64,000 nucleotides of DNA from Streptomyces sp. WAC 01529 (lineage in GTDB: Bacteria; Actinomycetota; Actinomycetes; Streptomycetales; Streptomycetaceae). Below are positions 47,058-55,759 of this stretch, piece after piece (the first letter of the stretch is position 1; each line of letters starts with the position of its first letter). The stretch covers positions 4,821,001 through 4,885,000 of the forward strand of contig NZ_CP029617.1 in NCBI RefSeq assembly GCF_003945545.1. The letters run 5' to 3'. The notes under the pieces were generated by a model. The model was given only the letters and a program-made list of their open reading frames with translations. It was not told where the DNA came from and ran no database searches. The position numbers were made by a program, and so were the translations under genes.

Positions 47058-47246
47058 CGTACGACTGCAGTTCGCAGATTTTCGCGCGACGCAAGCAAGT
47101 AGATACGCAGGACCCGTCCCTCTTCAGTTCCATCAGGTAATGGAGGGCGACACCCCCGGTCGGAGGCCGGGGACCCAGTAGGTACCTCATACGGCCGCTG
47201 GGAGTGGTTCTGCTGAAGACCTCCGAAGAATCAACAGGAGCCATGA

Positions 47247-47627
47247 ATGGCACGCGTTGAAGGCGTTGACCTCCCGCGCGAAAAGCGCATCGAGGTTGCC
47301 CTCACCTACGTGTTCGGCATCGGCCGCACGCTGGCCCAGCAGACGCTGGACGCCACCGAGGTGGACCGCAACACCCGCGTCCGCGACCTGACCGAGGAAG
47401 ACCTCGTCAAGATCCGCGAGTACGTGGACGCCAACATCAAGACCGAGGGTGACCTCCGTCGAGAGATCCAGGCCGACATCCGCCGCAAGGTCGAGATCGG
47501 TTGCTACCAGGGTCTGCGCCACCGTCGTGGCCTGCCGGTCCGCGGTCAGCGCACCAGCACGAACGCCCGCACCCGCAAGGGCCCGCGTCGCGCCATCGCC
47601 GGTAAGAAGAAGCCGGGCAAGAAGTAG
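47247..47627 (+). CDS. rpsM: 30S ribosomal protein S13
   Basis: 126 residues from ATG 47247. MARVEGVDLPREKRIEVALTY, helix-turn-helix region and the basic tail RGQRTSTNARTRKGPRRA reaching the decoding centre. Start of the alpha operon. Confidence 0.98.
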   Translation: MARVEGVDLPREKRIEVALTYVFGIGRTLAQQTLDATEVDRNTRVRDLTEEDLVKIREYVDANIKTEGDLRREIQADIRRKVEIGCYQGLRHRRGLPVRGQRTSTNARTRKGPRRAIAGKKKPGKK

Positions 47628-47692
47628 TCCTCGCTCAGCGGTCTATCGACAGCTGTCGCTGCAGGACCGACCACCTCCCGTAGGAGTTATAG

Positions 47693-48097
47693 ATGCCCCC
47701 CAAGGGTCGTCAGGGCGCTGCCAAGAAGGTGCGCCGCAAGGAAAAGAAGAACGTTGCCCACGGGCACGCTCACATCAAGAGCACGTTCAACAACACGATC
47801 GTGTCCATCACGGACCCGACCGGCAACGTGATCTCGTGGGCCTCCGCCGGCCACGTCGGTTTCAAGGGCTCGCGCAAGTCCACGCCGTTCGCCGCGCAGA
47901 TGGCCGCCGAGTCGGCTGCCCGTCGCGCGCAGGAGCACGGCATGCGCAAGGTCGACGTCTTCGTCAAGGGCCCGGGTTCCGGTCGTGAGACCGCCATCCG
48001 TTCGCTCCAGGCGACCGGCCTCGAGGTCGGCTCGATCCAGGACGTGACGCCCACGCCGCACAACGGCTGCCGTCCGCCCAAGCGCCGCCGCGTCTGA
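47693..48097 (+). CDS. rpsK: 30S ribosomal protein S11
   Basis: 134 residues from ATG 47693. NVAHGHAHIKSTFNNTIVSI, GRETAIRSLQATGLEVGSI and the C-terminal DVTPTPHNGCRPPKRRRV. Platform protein next to the mRNA exit. Confidence 0.98.
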   Translation: MPPKGRQGAAKKVRRKEKKNVAHGHAHIKSTFNNTIVSITDPTGNVISWASAGHVGFKGSRKSTPFAAQMAAESAARRAQEHGMRKVDVFVKGPGSGRETAIRSLQATGLEVGSIQDVTPTPHNGCRPPKRRRV

Positions 48098-48118
48098 CGC
48101 ACGGTTGTACTGAGGTCC

Positions 48119-48150
48119 GGGCGGTACGGCTCTTCGGAGGCGTGCCGCCC
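48119..48150 (+). terminator. Hairpin before rpoA
   Basis: GGGCGGTAC and GTGCCGCCC pair around a loop with inner GGCTC/GAGGC helix and a UUCG-type tetraloop. No T tract. Might be an attenuator; rpoA starts 62 bp downstream. Confidence 0.45.
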
Positions 48151-48211
48151 GTACCCTTGTAGTGAATTCAGGGCATCAAATAGTGGGTGCCCCTGACTGA
48201 AGGATTCCTTC

Positions 48212-49234
48212 ATGCTTATCGCACAGCGCCCGTCGCTGACCGAAGAGGTCGTCGACGAGTTCCGCTCCCGGTTCGTCATCGAGCCGCTGGAGCCGGGCTT
48301 CGGTTACACCCTCGGCAACTCCCTGCGTCGTACGCTCCTCTCCTCGATCCCGGGTGCGGCCGTCACGTCCATCCGCATCGACGGTGTCCTGCACGAGTTC
48401 ACCACCGTGCCGGGCGTCAAGGAGGACGTCACCGACCTCATCCTCAACATCAAGCAGCTGGTCGTCTCGTCCGAGCACGACGAGCCGGTCGTGATGTACC
48501 TGCGCAAGCAGGGCCCGGGTCTGGTCACCGCCGCCGACATCGCCCCGCCGGCCGGTGTCGAGGTGCACAACCCCGACCTCGTCCTCGCCACGCTCAACGG
48601 CAAGGGCAAGCTGGAGATGGAGCTGACCGTCGAGCGCGGTCGCGGCTACGTCTCCGCCGTGCAGAACAAGCAGGTCGGCCAGGAGATCGGCCGTATCCCG
48701 GTCGACTCGATCTACTCGCCGGTCCTCAAGGTCACGTACAAGGTCGAGGCGACCCGTGTCGAGCAGCGCACCGACTTCGACAAGCTGATCGTCGACGTCG
48801 AGACCAAGCAGGCCATGCGGCCGCGCGACGCCATGGCGTCCGCCGGTAAGACGCTGGTCGAGCTCTTCGGTCTGGCGCGCGAGCTCAACATCGACGCCGA
48901 GGGCATCGACATGGGCCCGTCCCCGACGGACGCCGCCCTCGCCGCCGACCTGGCGCTGCCGATCGAGGAGCTCGAGCTCACCGTTCGGTCGTACAACTGC
49001 CTCAAGCGCGAGGGCATCCACTCGGTGGGCGAGCTCGTCGCCCGCTCCGAGGCGGACCTGCTCGACATTCGCAACTTCGGTGCGAAGTCGATCGACGAGG
49101 TCAAGATGAAGCTGAACGGTATGGGCCTGGCCCTCAAGGACTCGCCTCCCGGGTTCGACCCGACCGCTGCGGCTGACGCCTTTGGCGCCGACGACGACGC
49201 GGACGCCGGGTTCGTCGAGACCGAGCAGTACTGA
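48212..49234 (+). CDS. rpoA: DNA-directed RNA polymerase subunit alpha
   Basis: 340 residues from ATG 48212. N-terminal assembly domain ([20 protein letters not shown], with phase DGVLHEF) and C-terminal domain with [22 protein letters not shown] and [20 protein letters not shown], which contacts promoters and activators. Ends [12 protein letters not shown]. Assembles with the beta subunits encoded at 14.3-21.8 kb. Confidence 0.98.
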   Translation: [340 protein letters not shown]

Positions 49235-49268
49235 CGCTCGGGCCCGACGGTCTGATTTTGCTGCGGGA

Positions 49269-49315
49269 TCGTCGTGGTTGATCGCGCAGTTCCCCGCGCC
49301 CCTTACGGGGCGCGG
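49269..49315 (+). repeat. Dispersed Streptomyces repeat, copy 1
   Basis: TCGTCGTGG, then GCGCAGTTCCCCGCGCCCC and a TTAC loop, then GGGGCGCGG: a CGCGCCCC/GGGGCGCG hairpin. Located between rpoA and rplQ. A near-identical copy follows rplQ. The block GCGCAGTTCCCCGCGCC recurs in many Streptomyces intergenic regions. Confidence 0.75.
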
Positions 49316-49369
49316 TGCCACTGACTCCGGTACCTGATACGGCCGGGGCAGACATCAAGGAGAAACACC

Positions 49370-49870
49370 ATGCCGAAGCCCGCCAAGGGTGCCCGTCTGG
49401 GCGGCAGCGCCGCGCACGAGAAGCTTCTGCTGGCGAACCTCGCCAAGCAGCTCTTCGAGTACGGCCGCATCACCACCACCGAGGCGAAGGCCCGTCGTCT
49501 GCGTCCGTACGCGGAGCGTCTGGTCACCAAGGCGAAGAAGGGTGACCTTCACAACCGCCGCCAGGTGCTGTCCGTCATCACCGACAAGAGCATCGTGCAC
49601 ACGCTCTTCACGGAGATCGGCCCGCGCTACGAGAACCGCCCGGGTGGCTACACCCGTATCACCAAGATCGGTAACCGTCGTGGCGACAACGCGCCCATGG
49701 CGATCATCGAGCTGGTGGAGGCCCTGACCGTGGCCCAGGAGGCCACCGGTGAGGCCGAGGCGGCGACGAAGCGTGCCGTCAAGGAAGACTCCCTCAAGAA
49801 GGACGAGGCCGTCGAGGCCAAGTCCGACGAGGCCACCGAGGCTCCGGCCGAGGAGTCCAAGGACGCGTAA
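49370..49870 (+). CDS. rplQ: 50S ribosomal protein L17
   Basis: 166 residues from ATG 49370. MPKPAKGARLGGSAAHEKLLL, EYGRITTTEAKARRLRPYAE and GYTRITKIGNRRGDNA. The C-terminal 40 residues are acidic Ala/Glu-rich, a streptomycete extension. L17 lies near the tunnel exit. Confidence 0.97.
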   Translation: MPKPAKGARLGGSAAHEKLLLANLAKQLFEYGRITTTEAKARRLRPYAERLVTKAKKGDLHNRRQVLSVITDKSIVHTLFTEIGPRYENRPGGYTRITKIGNRRGDNAPMAIIELVEALTVAQEATGEAEAATKRAVKEDSLKKDEAVEAKSDEATEAPAEESKDA

Positions 49871-49907
49871 GTGTCCTGCCGGGGACCGCGCGTCGTCGGC
49901 TGCGGCC

Positions 49908-49950
49908 TCGTCGTGGCTTGTCGCGCAGTTCCCCGCGCCCCTTCGGGGCG
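49908..49950 (+). repeat. Dispersed Streptomyces repeat, copy 2
   Basis: TCGTCGTGGCTTG, then GCGCAGTTCCCCGCGCCCCT and CGGGGCG. It is about 90 percent identical to the copy at 49269 and lies directly before the terminator after rplQ. Confidence 0.75.
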
Positions 49951-49952
49951 TC

Positions 49953-49988
49953 GCGGGCCCGCCCCTTGCGGGGGGCGGGCCCGCTTTT
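49953..49988 (+). terminator. Terminator after rplQ
   Basis: GCGGGCCCGCCCC and GGGGCGGGCCCGC arms (with an extra G) followed by TTTT. Ends the ribosomal operon before truA. Confidence 0.9.
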
Positions 49989-50011
49989 GTGTTGCCTGAG
50001 AGGATCCACGA

Positions 50012-50866
50012 GTGAGTGACGAAGCAGAGCCCGGGTTCGTGCGGGTGCGACTGGATCTGTCGTACGACGGCAGGGACTTCTCCGGCTGGGCCAAGCAGCG
50101 GGACGGGCAGCGGACCGTCCAGGGCGAGATCGAGGCCGCGCTGCGGACCGTGACGCGGTCGCGGGAGACGTACGAGCTGACCGTCGCGGGACGCACCGAC
50201 AGCGGGGTGCACGCACGGGGGCAGGTCGCCCACGTCGATCTGCCCGAGAGCGTGTGGGAGGAGCACCGCGAGAAGCTGCTGCGCAGGCTCGCGGGCCGGC
50301 TCTCGCACGACGTGCGGGTGTGGAAGGTCGCCGAGGCGCCCGCCGGGTTCAACGCGCGGTTCTCCGCCGTGTGGCGGCGCTACGCCTACCGCGTCACCGA
50401 CCACCCCGGTGGCGTCGATCCGCTGCTGCGCGGTCATGTGCTCTGGCACGACTGGGAGTTGGACCTCGACGCCATGAACGCCGCCGCCGAGCGGCTGATC
50501 GGCGAGCACGACTTCGCCGCGTACTGCAAGCGGCGCGAGGGCGCCACGACCATTCGTACGCTCCAGGAGCTGCGGTGGGAGCGGCGGGCCGACGGGATTC
50601 TGGAGGCCACCGTGCGGGCGGACGCGTTCTGCCACAACATGGTGCGCTCGCTCGTCGGCGCCATGCTGTTCGTGGGGGACGGCCACCGGCCCGTGGAGTG
50701 GCCGGGGAAGGTCCTCGAAGCGGGGGTCCGGGACTCGGCCGTGCACGTCGTGCGGCCGCACGGGCTCACGCTGGAGGAGGTCGGCTATCCGGCCGACGAG
50801 CTGCTCGCCGCCCGCAGCAAGGAAGCGCGCAACAAGCGGACGCTGCCCGGCGCCGGGTGCTGCTGA
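50012..50866 (+). CDS. truA: tRNA pseudouridine(38-40) synthase
   Basis: 284 residues from GTG 50012, GAGAGGATCCACGA upstream. Catalytic Asp63 in VAGRTDSGVHARGQVAHV, then FHARF-like NARFSAVWRRYAYR, and the C-terminal FCHNMVRSLVGAM. Converts uridines 38-40 of many tRNAs to pseudouridine, helping accurate decoding. Slightly long at the C-terminus. Sits after rplQ as in most actinobacteria. Confidence 0.97.
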   Translation: MSDEAEPGFVRVRLDLSYDGRDFSGWAKQRDGQRTVQGEIEAALRTVTRSRETYELTVAGRTDSGVHARGQVAHVDLPESVWEEHREKLLRRLAGRLSHDVRVWKVAEAPAGFNARFSAVWRRYAYRVTDHPGGVDPLLRGHVLWHDWELDLDAMNAAAERLIGEHDFAAYCKRREGATTIRTLQELRWERRADGILEATVRADAFCHNMVRSLVGAMLFVGDGHRPVEWPGKVLEAGVRDSAVHVVRPHGLTLEEVGYPADELLAARSKEARNKRTLPGAGCC

Positions 50867-50896
50867 GCTTCGGCCGCCGCGGCGCCGGCCGCCGGA

Positions 50897-51775
50897 TTAC
50901 TCCGGCGCCGCCGCCGCGGCCGACGCCTGGGCCTGGCCGCGCTGGTTGATCCGCTGGAAGGCGAAGCGGGCCATGGTGTCGCCGACGGCGTAGGCCTTGC
51001 GGTCGCTCGTCGTCACGTTCTTGCCGCTGGGGTAGCCGGTGGTGGTGAAGTACGCGTAGCGGCCGTAGGCGTTGTACGTCCCGCGGCACACGCCCGTCTG
51101 GCAGAAGCCCGGCACGCCCTTGCCCGGCAACGCGTTGACCAGGCCCTTGTCCACCTGCTTCTTGACCTTCGCGGCCTCGGCCGAGGTGTCGAAGACGGCG
51201 ACGCCGATGGTGACCGCGAGGCTGCCCTTGACGTAGCTGGCGCGGATCAGGCGCGTGCAGTCGTTCTTCGTGAGGATCGCGCCGAGGGCGGGCTGGGTGA
51301 CGGACGCGCACTGCTTGGTGCTGTCCGTGGCGCCCTTCTTGTAGACGTCCTCTCCCGAGGTGAACGTCTTCCCGGGGAAGAGGCCCTCGGGGGTGAGCGG
51401 CGCCTTGTCCTTCTTGGCGCTGGAGATGAAGTCCTTGGGGTCCGGCGGGGGCGGCGGGGTGGTCGGCTTGAAGGTCGGGCCCGGCTCGTCGCTCGCGCCG
51501 GGGATGTCCGCGGTCGCCGGCAGCTCGCTGGCGGGCTTGTTCGAGGCGGAGGCGTCGTCGCTGTTCGCGGAGACGACGGTGATCGCCACGGCCGCCGCGA
51601 TGCCGATGGTGGCGAGCGCGCCGCCGCCGATCATCAGCCACTTGCGGCGCCGGGCGCGCGCCTCGGACGCCTCGGCGAGCGCCGCCCAGTCGGGTGTGGG
51701 CCCGCCACCGGGGCCGCCGCCGAGCCCGCCCGTTCCGCCCGGACCCCACTGAGGTCCCCCTTGCCCAAAGCTCAT
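50897..51775 (-). CDS. Membrane-anchored extracellular protein, unknown function
   Basis: 292 residues from ATG 51775; TAAGAT ends seven bases upstream, which suggests a leaderless mRNA and favours this start over ATG 51784. A Gly/Pro-rich cytoplasmic N-terminus (1-30) precedes basic residues and one span at about 46-69 (WLMIGGGALATIGIAAAVAI), so the C-terminus is outside. A Pro/Ser/Thr linker (75-115) leads to a folded domain with four cysteines (KQCAS, KNDCTRL, GFCQTGVC), likely two disulfides, and YAYFTTTGYPSGK. No family recognised. It diverges from the GT87-like gene. Confidence 0.82.
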   Translation of the reverse strand: MSFGQGGPQWGPGGTGGLGGGPGGGPTPDWAALAEASEARARRRKWLMIGGGALATIGIAAAVAITVVSANSDDASASNKPASELPATADIPGASDEPGPTFKPTTPPPPPDPKDFISSAKKDKAPLTPEGLFPGKTFTSGEDVYKKGATDSTKQCASVTQPALGAILTKNDCTRLIRASYVKGSLAVTIGVAVFDTSAEAAKVKKQVDKGLVNALPGKGVPGFCQTGVCRGTYNAYGRYAYFTTTGYPSGKNVTTSDRKAYAVGDTMARFAFQRINQRGQAQASAAAAAPE

Positions 51776-51836
51776 GGGGCGCATCTTAGACGGGGAGTTG
51801 GGGATGTTGAGCGGGGGTCACAGGGGCTTCCCGGCC

Positions 51837-51842
51837 TAGCCT
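51837..51842 (+). promoter_or_regulatory. -10 box of a leaderless gene
   Basis: TAGCCT ends seven bases before ATG 51850, with no Shine-Dalgarno sequence between. The divergent gene at 51775 has TAAGAT at the same distance, so two face-to-face leaderless promoters lie within 75 bp. Confidence 0.55.
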
Positions 51843-51849
51843 GAGCCGT

Positions 51850-53055
51850 ATGGATACGGGCAAATCGGCTGTTAGCGGATGGTTGTCGCGACCCGCCGGG
51901 TGGCATGTCCGGGCCGTCCTCGGTCTGGTGCTGGTCGCCGGGGCCGTCCGCGTGGGGCTGCGGACGCCGGACGGGGGGATGGACAACGCCATCGTGGTGC
52001 GTGCCGCCGAGGCGTGGATCCACGGGCGTTCGCCCTACGCCGACCGGCACTTCCTCTATCTCCCGGGTGCCGTGCTCGCCGCGGTGCCCCAGGCCCTGCT
52101 GCCGACCGCCGTGACCCGCTATCTGGTGCCCGCGGGCGTCACGGCGGGACTCGTCGTCGGGTGGGCGTGCGCGCTGCGGCTGTACGACGTGGACTGGCGC
52201 AGCCGGTTCGCGGTGTACGGCCTGCTGGGGCTCGCGCTCGGCTTCACGCCCTTCGGTCACCTCGTCCAGCTCGGCAACTGGACGGTGGCCTCCGCGGCGG
52301 CACTGCCGCTCGCGCTGCTGCTCGTGTGCCGGGGGCGCTGGGTCGGCGCCGGGCTCGTCATCGGCGCCGCCGTCGCCGTCAAGCCGCTGCTCGTACCCGT
52401 CGTGCTCCTCTTCGTCTTCGCGGGGCGGTGGCGGGCGCTGGGGGCCGCGGTCGCGGTGCCCGCGGTGGCGTCGCTCGCGGCGGCGCTGGTGATGCCGGAC
52501 CCCGCCGGGTTCTTCACGCGGACGCTGCCCTTCCTGCTGCGGGGCGACGACGCCTTCGTACGCCTGTATGAGGCATCGCCGTCCGCGGTGCTCGCGCGGC
52601 TGGGAGTGCCGCAGTCGGCGGCGACGCTTCTCGCGGGGTGTGCGGCGGCGGCCGGGGTGTGGTGTGCCTGGCGGCGCTGGGGGAGGGGGGACGCGGGGCC
52701 TTCGCGGGTGGCGGAGTGCGCCACGATGCTGATGCTCTCCGCCTTTCTCGTCTCCCGGCCCTCCTACGACCATTACCTGCTGGTCGTCCTGCCGCTGCTG
52801 CTCGCGGGCGCGCTGCGGGCGGGGGCACCGGCGCGCGGTCCGTGGTTCTGGGTGGCGCTCGTGCCGCAGGTGCCGGGATTCGCCTGGCCCTGGCTCGAAC
52901 CCATGACGCGGCGCGCCTTCAAGGACGCGGCGACGCTGTGTCTGCTCGCGGTCACGGTCGGGCGGGCGTGCGCGGCCGGGGCGCTGCGCGGTCGGTATGG
53001 AGTGGGACGGGCGGGCCGTTACCCTGAGGAGTGCAGACCTGTCCGTGGTGTGTGA
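51850..53055 (+). CDS. Glycosyltransferase 87 (DUF2029)-like membrane protein
   Basis: 401 residues, about ten predicted membrane spans, high Ala/Leu/Val. The segment DGGMDNAIVVRAAEAWIHGRSPY followed by FLYLPGAVLAAVPQ resembles the extracytoplasmic loops of polyprenol-dependent mannosyltransferases (GT-C fold) of the GT87 family. The final 20 residues are Arg/Gly-rich. No acceptor can be inferred. The end abuts the rplM promoter. Confidence 0.7.
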   Translation: MDTGKSAVSGWLSRPAGWHVRAVLGLVLVAGAVRVGLRTPDGGMDNAIVVRAAEAWIHGRSPYADRHFLYLPGAVLAAVPQALLPTAVTRYLVPAGVTAGLVVGWACALRLYDVDWRSRFAVYGLLGLALGFTPFGHLVQLGNWTVASAAALPLALLLVCRGRWVGAGLVIGAAVAVKPLLVPVVLLFVFAGRWRALGAAVAVPAVASLAAALVMPDPAGFFTRTLPFLLRGDDAFVRLYEASPSAVLARLGVPQSAATLLAGCAAAAGVWCAWRRWGRGDAGPSRVAECATMLMLSAFLVSRPSYDHYLLVVLPLLLAGALRAGAPARGPWFWVALVPQVPGFAWPWLEPMTRRAFKDAATLCLLAVTVGRACAAGALRGRYGVGRAGRYPEECRPVRGV

Positions 53056-53085
53056 GTCTCCGGTGCAGGTCTTCAGGGCCGCGTT

Positions 53086-53115
53086 TTGACCGGTACGGGG
53101 CGGCGCGGGTACTCT
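53086..53115 (+). promoter_or_regulatory. Promoter for rplM-rpsI
   Basis: TTGACC at 53086-53091 and TACTCT at 53110-53115 with an 18-bp spacer. The leader to rplM is about 180 nt (53120-53299) with no gene. Confidence 0.65.
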
Positions 53116-53299
53116 CGGGGATTGATACGTATTGGTGTCCTCGATCTCACGCGAAAGGGCCCTTACGTAGGTTCCCTGGAGCAGTTACCAGTGGCTCGCA
53201 TACGGGCAGCGTCCCCGGCATTGTGAGCCCCAGCTGCATGATCGCTTCCTGGGTGCCGTGTGTCTGGACCCCATCCACTGAAGAAGCGAAGGCTACTAA

Positions 53300-53743
53300 G
53301 TGCGTACGTACAGCCCCAAGCCTGGCGATGTGACCCGCCAGTGGCACGTCATCGACGCCCGGGACATCGTCCTCGGTCGTCTGGCGACCACCGCCGCCAC
53401 CCTCCTGCGTGGCAAGCACAAGCCGATCTACGCCCCCCACGTTGACACCGGTGACTTCGTCATCATCATCAACGCGGAGAAGGTGCACCTCTCCGGCAAC
53501 AAGAAGACCCAGAAGATGGCGTACCGCCACTCCGGTTACCCGGGTGGTCTGCGTTCCGTCCGTTACGACGAGCTGCTCGAGAAGAGCCCCGAGAAGGCCG
53601 TTGAGAAGGCCGTCAAGGGCATGCTCCCCAAGAACACCCTGGGCCGTCAGATGCTCTCGAAGCTGAAGGTCTACGCGGGCGACCAGCACCCGCACGGCGC
53701 TCAGCAGCCGGTCCCGTTCGAGATCACCCAGGTCGCGCAGTAG
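53300..53743 (+). CDS. rplM: 50S ribosomal protein L13
   Basis: 147 residues from GTG 53300. MRTYSPKPGDVTRQWHVIDA, LGRLATTAATLLRGKHKP and YAGDQHPHGAQQP. Early 50S assembly protein, cotranscribed with rpsI 43 bp later. Confidence 0.98.
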   Translation: MRTYSPKPGDVTRQWHVIDARDIVLGRLATTAATLLRGKHKPIYAPHVDTGDFVIIINAEKVHLSGNKKTQKMAYRHSGYPGGLRSVRYDELLEKSPEKAVEKAVKGMLPKNTLGRQMLSKLKVYAGDQHPHGAQQPVPFEITQVAQ

Positions 53744-53785
53744 TTCCGGCCACCCCCTAAGACGAAAAGAAATCTGAGGAGAATC

Positions 53786-54307
53786 GTGGCCGAGACCACC
53801 GTTGAGCAGCCGGTCGAAGAGACCGAGGTTGTTGACGTAGAGCAGTACACCACCGAGTCCGAGGCTCCCCTTGAGGGCGAGTACACCTCGGAGTCGAACG
53901 CCGCGCGCTTCGGCGACCCGCAGCCGGCCGCCGGCCTGGGCCGTCGCAAGAACGCCATCGCCCGCGTCCGGATCGTCCCGGGCACCGGCAAGTGGAAGGT
54001 CAACGGGCGCACGCTCGAGGACTACTTCCCGAACAAGGTCCACCAGCAGGAAGTCAACGAGCCCTTCAAGGTGCTCGAGCTCGACAACCGCTACGACGTC
54101 ATCGCCCGCATCTCGGGTGGCGGCGTCTCCGGTCAGGCCGGTGCGCTCCGTCTCGGTGTCGCCCGCGCGCTGAACGAGGCCGACGTCGAGAACAACCGCG
54201 GCGCCCTGAAGAAGGCCGGTTACCTCAAGCGTGACGACCGTGCGGTCGAGCGCAAGAAGGCCGGTCTCAAGAAGGCCCGTAAGGCCCCGCAGTACAGCAA
54301 GCGCTAA
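53786..54307 (+). CDS. rpsI: 30S ribosomal protein S9
   Basis: 173 residues from GTG 53786 with TGAGGAG upstream. An acidic N-terminal extension of about 45 residues (ETTVEQPVEETEVVD start) precedes the core GLGRRKNAIARVRI. The C-terminal KKARKAPQYSKR tail contacts P-site tRNA. Actinobacterial S9 commonly has this extension. Confidence 0.97.
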   Translation: MAETTVEQPVEETEVVDVEQYTTESEAPLEGEYTSESNAARFGDPQPAAGLGRRKNAIARVRIVPGTGKWKVNGRTLEDYFPNKVHQQEVNEPFKVLELDNRYDVIARISGGGVSGQAGALRLGVARALNEADVENNRGALKKAGYLKRDDRAVERKKAGLKKARKAPQYSKR

Positions 54308-54332
54308 TCGCTGCCTGCTCGTACTTCTCGTT

Positions 54333-54365
54333 CGCCCCGGCGGCACTCACCGTGCTGCCGGGGCG
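54333..54365 (+). terminator. Terminator after rpsI
   Basis: CGCCCCGGCGGCAC and GTGCTGCCGGGGCG (14 bp, one G-T) around TCACC, then TTCGTC. Confidence 0.8.
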
Positions 54366-54400
54366 TTCGTCTATCAGGAACGAACGTTCGGAGGACAGCA

Positions 54401-55759
54401 GTGGGACGACTCTTCGGCACGGACGGCGTGCGTGGTGTCGCCAACGCGGATCTGACGGCCGAGCTGGCGCTCGGACTCTCCGTGGCGGCGGCGCACGTAC
54501 TGGCCGAGGCGGGCACCTTTGAAGGCCATCGCCCGGTGGCGGTGGTCGGGCGTGACCCGCGCGCGTCCGGGGAGTTCTTGGAGGCCGCGGTGGTCGCGGG
54601 CCTCGCGAGCGCGGGCGTGGACGTCCTGCGCGTCGGTGTGCTGCCCACCCCCGCGGTGGCGCATCTCACCGGGGCGCTGGGCGCCGACCTCGGCGTGATG
54701 CTCTCCGCCAGCCACAACGCCATGCCCGACAACGGCATCAAGTTCTTCGCCCGCGGCGGCCACAAGCTCGCCGACGAGCTGGAGGACCGCATCGAGGCCG
54801 TGTACGAAGAGCACGGCACCGGCGCTCCCTGGCAGCGGCCCACCGGGGCGGGCGTCGGCCGGGTCAAGTCGTACGACCAGGGGCTCGACCAGTACATCGC
54901 GCACCTGCTCGGCGTGCTCCCCAACCGCCTCGACGGACTGAAGATCGTCCTCGACGAGGCGCACGGCGCCGCCGCCCGCGTCTCGCCCGAGGCGTTCACG
55001 CGCGCCGGTGCCGAGGTCATCACCATCGGGGCGCAGCCCGACGGCCTGAACATCAACGACGGCTGCGGCTCGACCCATCTCGACCTCCTCAAGGCCGCCG
55101 TCGTCGAGCACGAGGCGGACTTCGGCGTCGCGCACGACGGGGACGCGGACCGCTGCCTGGCCGTGGACCACACCGGCGCGGAGGTGGACGGCGACCAGAT
55201 CCTCGCGGTGCTCGCCCTCGCCATGCGGGAGCACGGCACGCTGCGTCACGACACCGTTGTCGCCACCGTCATGTCGAACCTCGGCTTCAAGCTCGCCATG
55301 GAGGCCCAGGGCCTGTCCCTGGTGCAGACCGCCGTCGGCGACCGGTACGTCCTGGAGTCGATGAAGGAGCACGGCTTCGCCCTCGGCGGCGAGCAGTCCG
55401 GGCACGTCATCGTCCTCGACCACGCGACGACCGGTGACGGCACGCTGACCGGCCTGCTCCTCGCGGCACGCGTCGCCGAGACCGGGCGGACGCTCGCGGA
55501 CCTCGCGAGTGTCATGGAGCGCCTGCCGCAGGTCCTCATCAACGTGCCCGACGTCGACAAGGCGCGCGTGAAGACCTCCGCCGAGCTGTCCGCGGCCGTC
55601 ACCGAGGCCGAGCGCGAGCTGGGCTCCACCGGCCGGGTGCTGCTGCGCCCCTCGGGGACCGAGCCGCTGGTGCGGGTCATGGTCGAGGCCGCCGACATCG
55701 AGCAGGCGCGGTCCGTCGCCGAGCGCCTCGCCGACGTGGTGAAGTCGGCGCTGGGCTAG
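54401..55759 (+). CDS. glmM: Phosphoglucosamine mutase
   Basis: 452 residues from GTG 54401 with ACGTTCGGAGGAC upstream. MGRLFGTDGVRGVAN start, catalytic serine in MLSASHNAMPDNG (Ser104), metal loop DGDADR, GEQSGHVI sugar loop and the C-terminal phosphate loop RPSGTEPLVRVMVE. Converts glucosamine-6-P to glucosamine-1-P for UDP-GlcNAc and the cell wall. Its stop shares CTAG with that of the convergent DUF389 gene. Confidence 0.97.
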   Translation: MGRLFGTDGVRGVANADLTAELALGLSVAAAHVLAEAGTFEGHRPVAVVGRDPRASGEFLEAAVVAGLASAGVDVLRVGVLPTPAVAHLTGALGADLGVMLSASHNAMPDNGIKFFARGGHKLADELEDRIEAVYEEHGTGAPWQRPTGAGVGRVKSYDQGLDQYIAHLLGVLPNRLDGLKIVLDEAHGAAARVSPEAFTRAGAEVITIGAQPDGLNINDGCGSTHLDLLKAAVVEHEADFGVAHDGDADRCLAVDHTGAEVDGDQILAVLALAMREHGTLRHDTVVATVMSNLGFKLAMEAQGLSLVQTAVGDRYVLESMKEHGFALGGEQSGHVIVLDHATTGDGTLTGLLLAARVAETGRTLADLASVMERLPQVLINVPDVDKARVKTSAELSAAVTEAERELGSTGRVLLRPSGTEPLVRVMVEAADIEQARSVAERLADVVKSALG

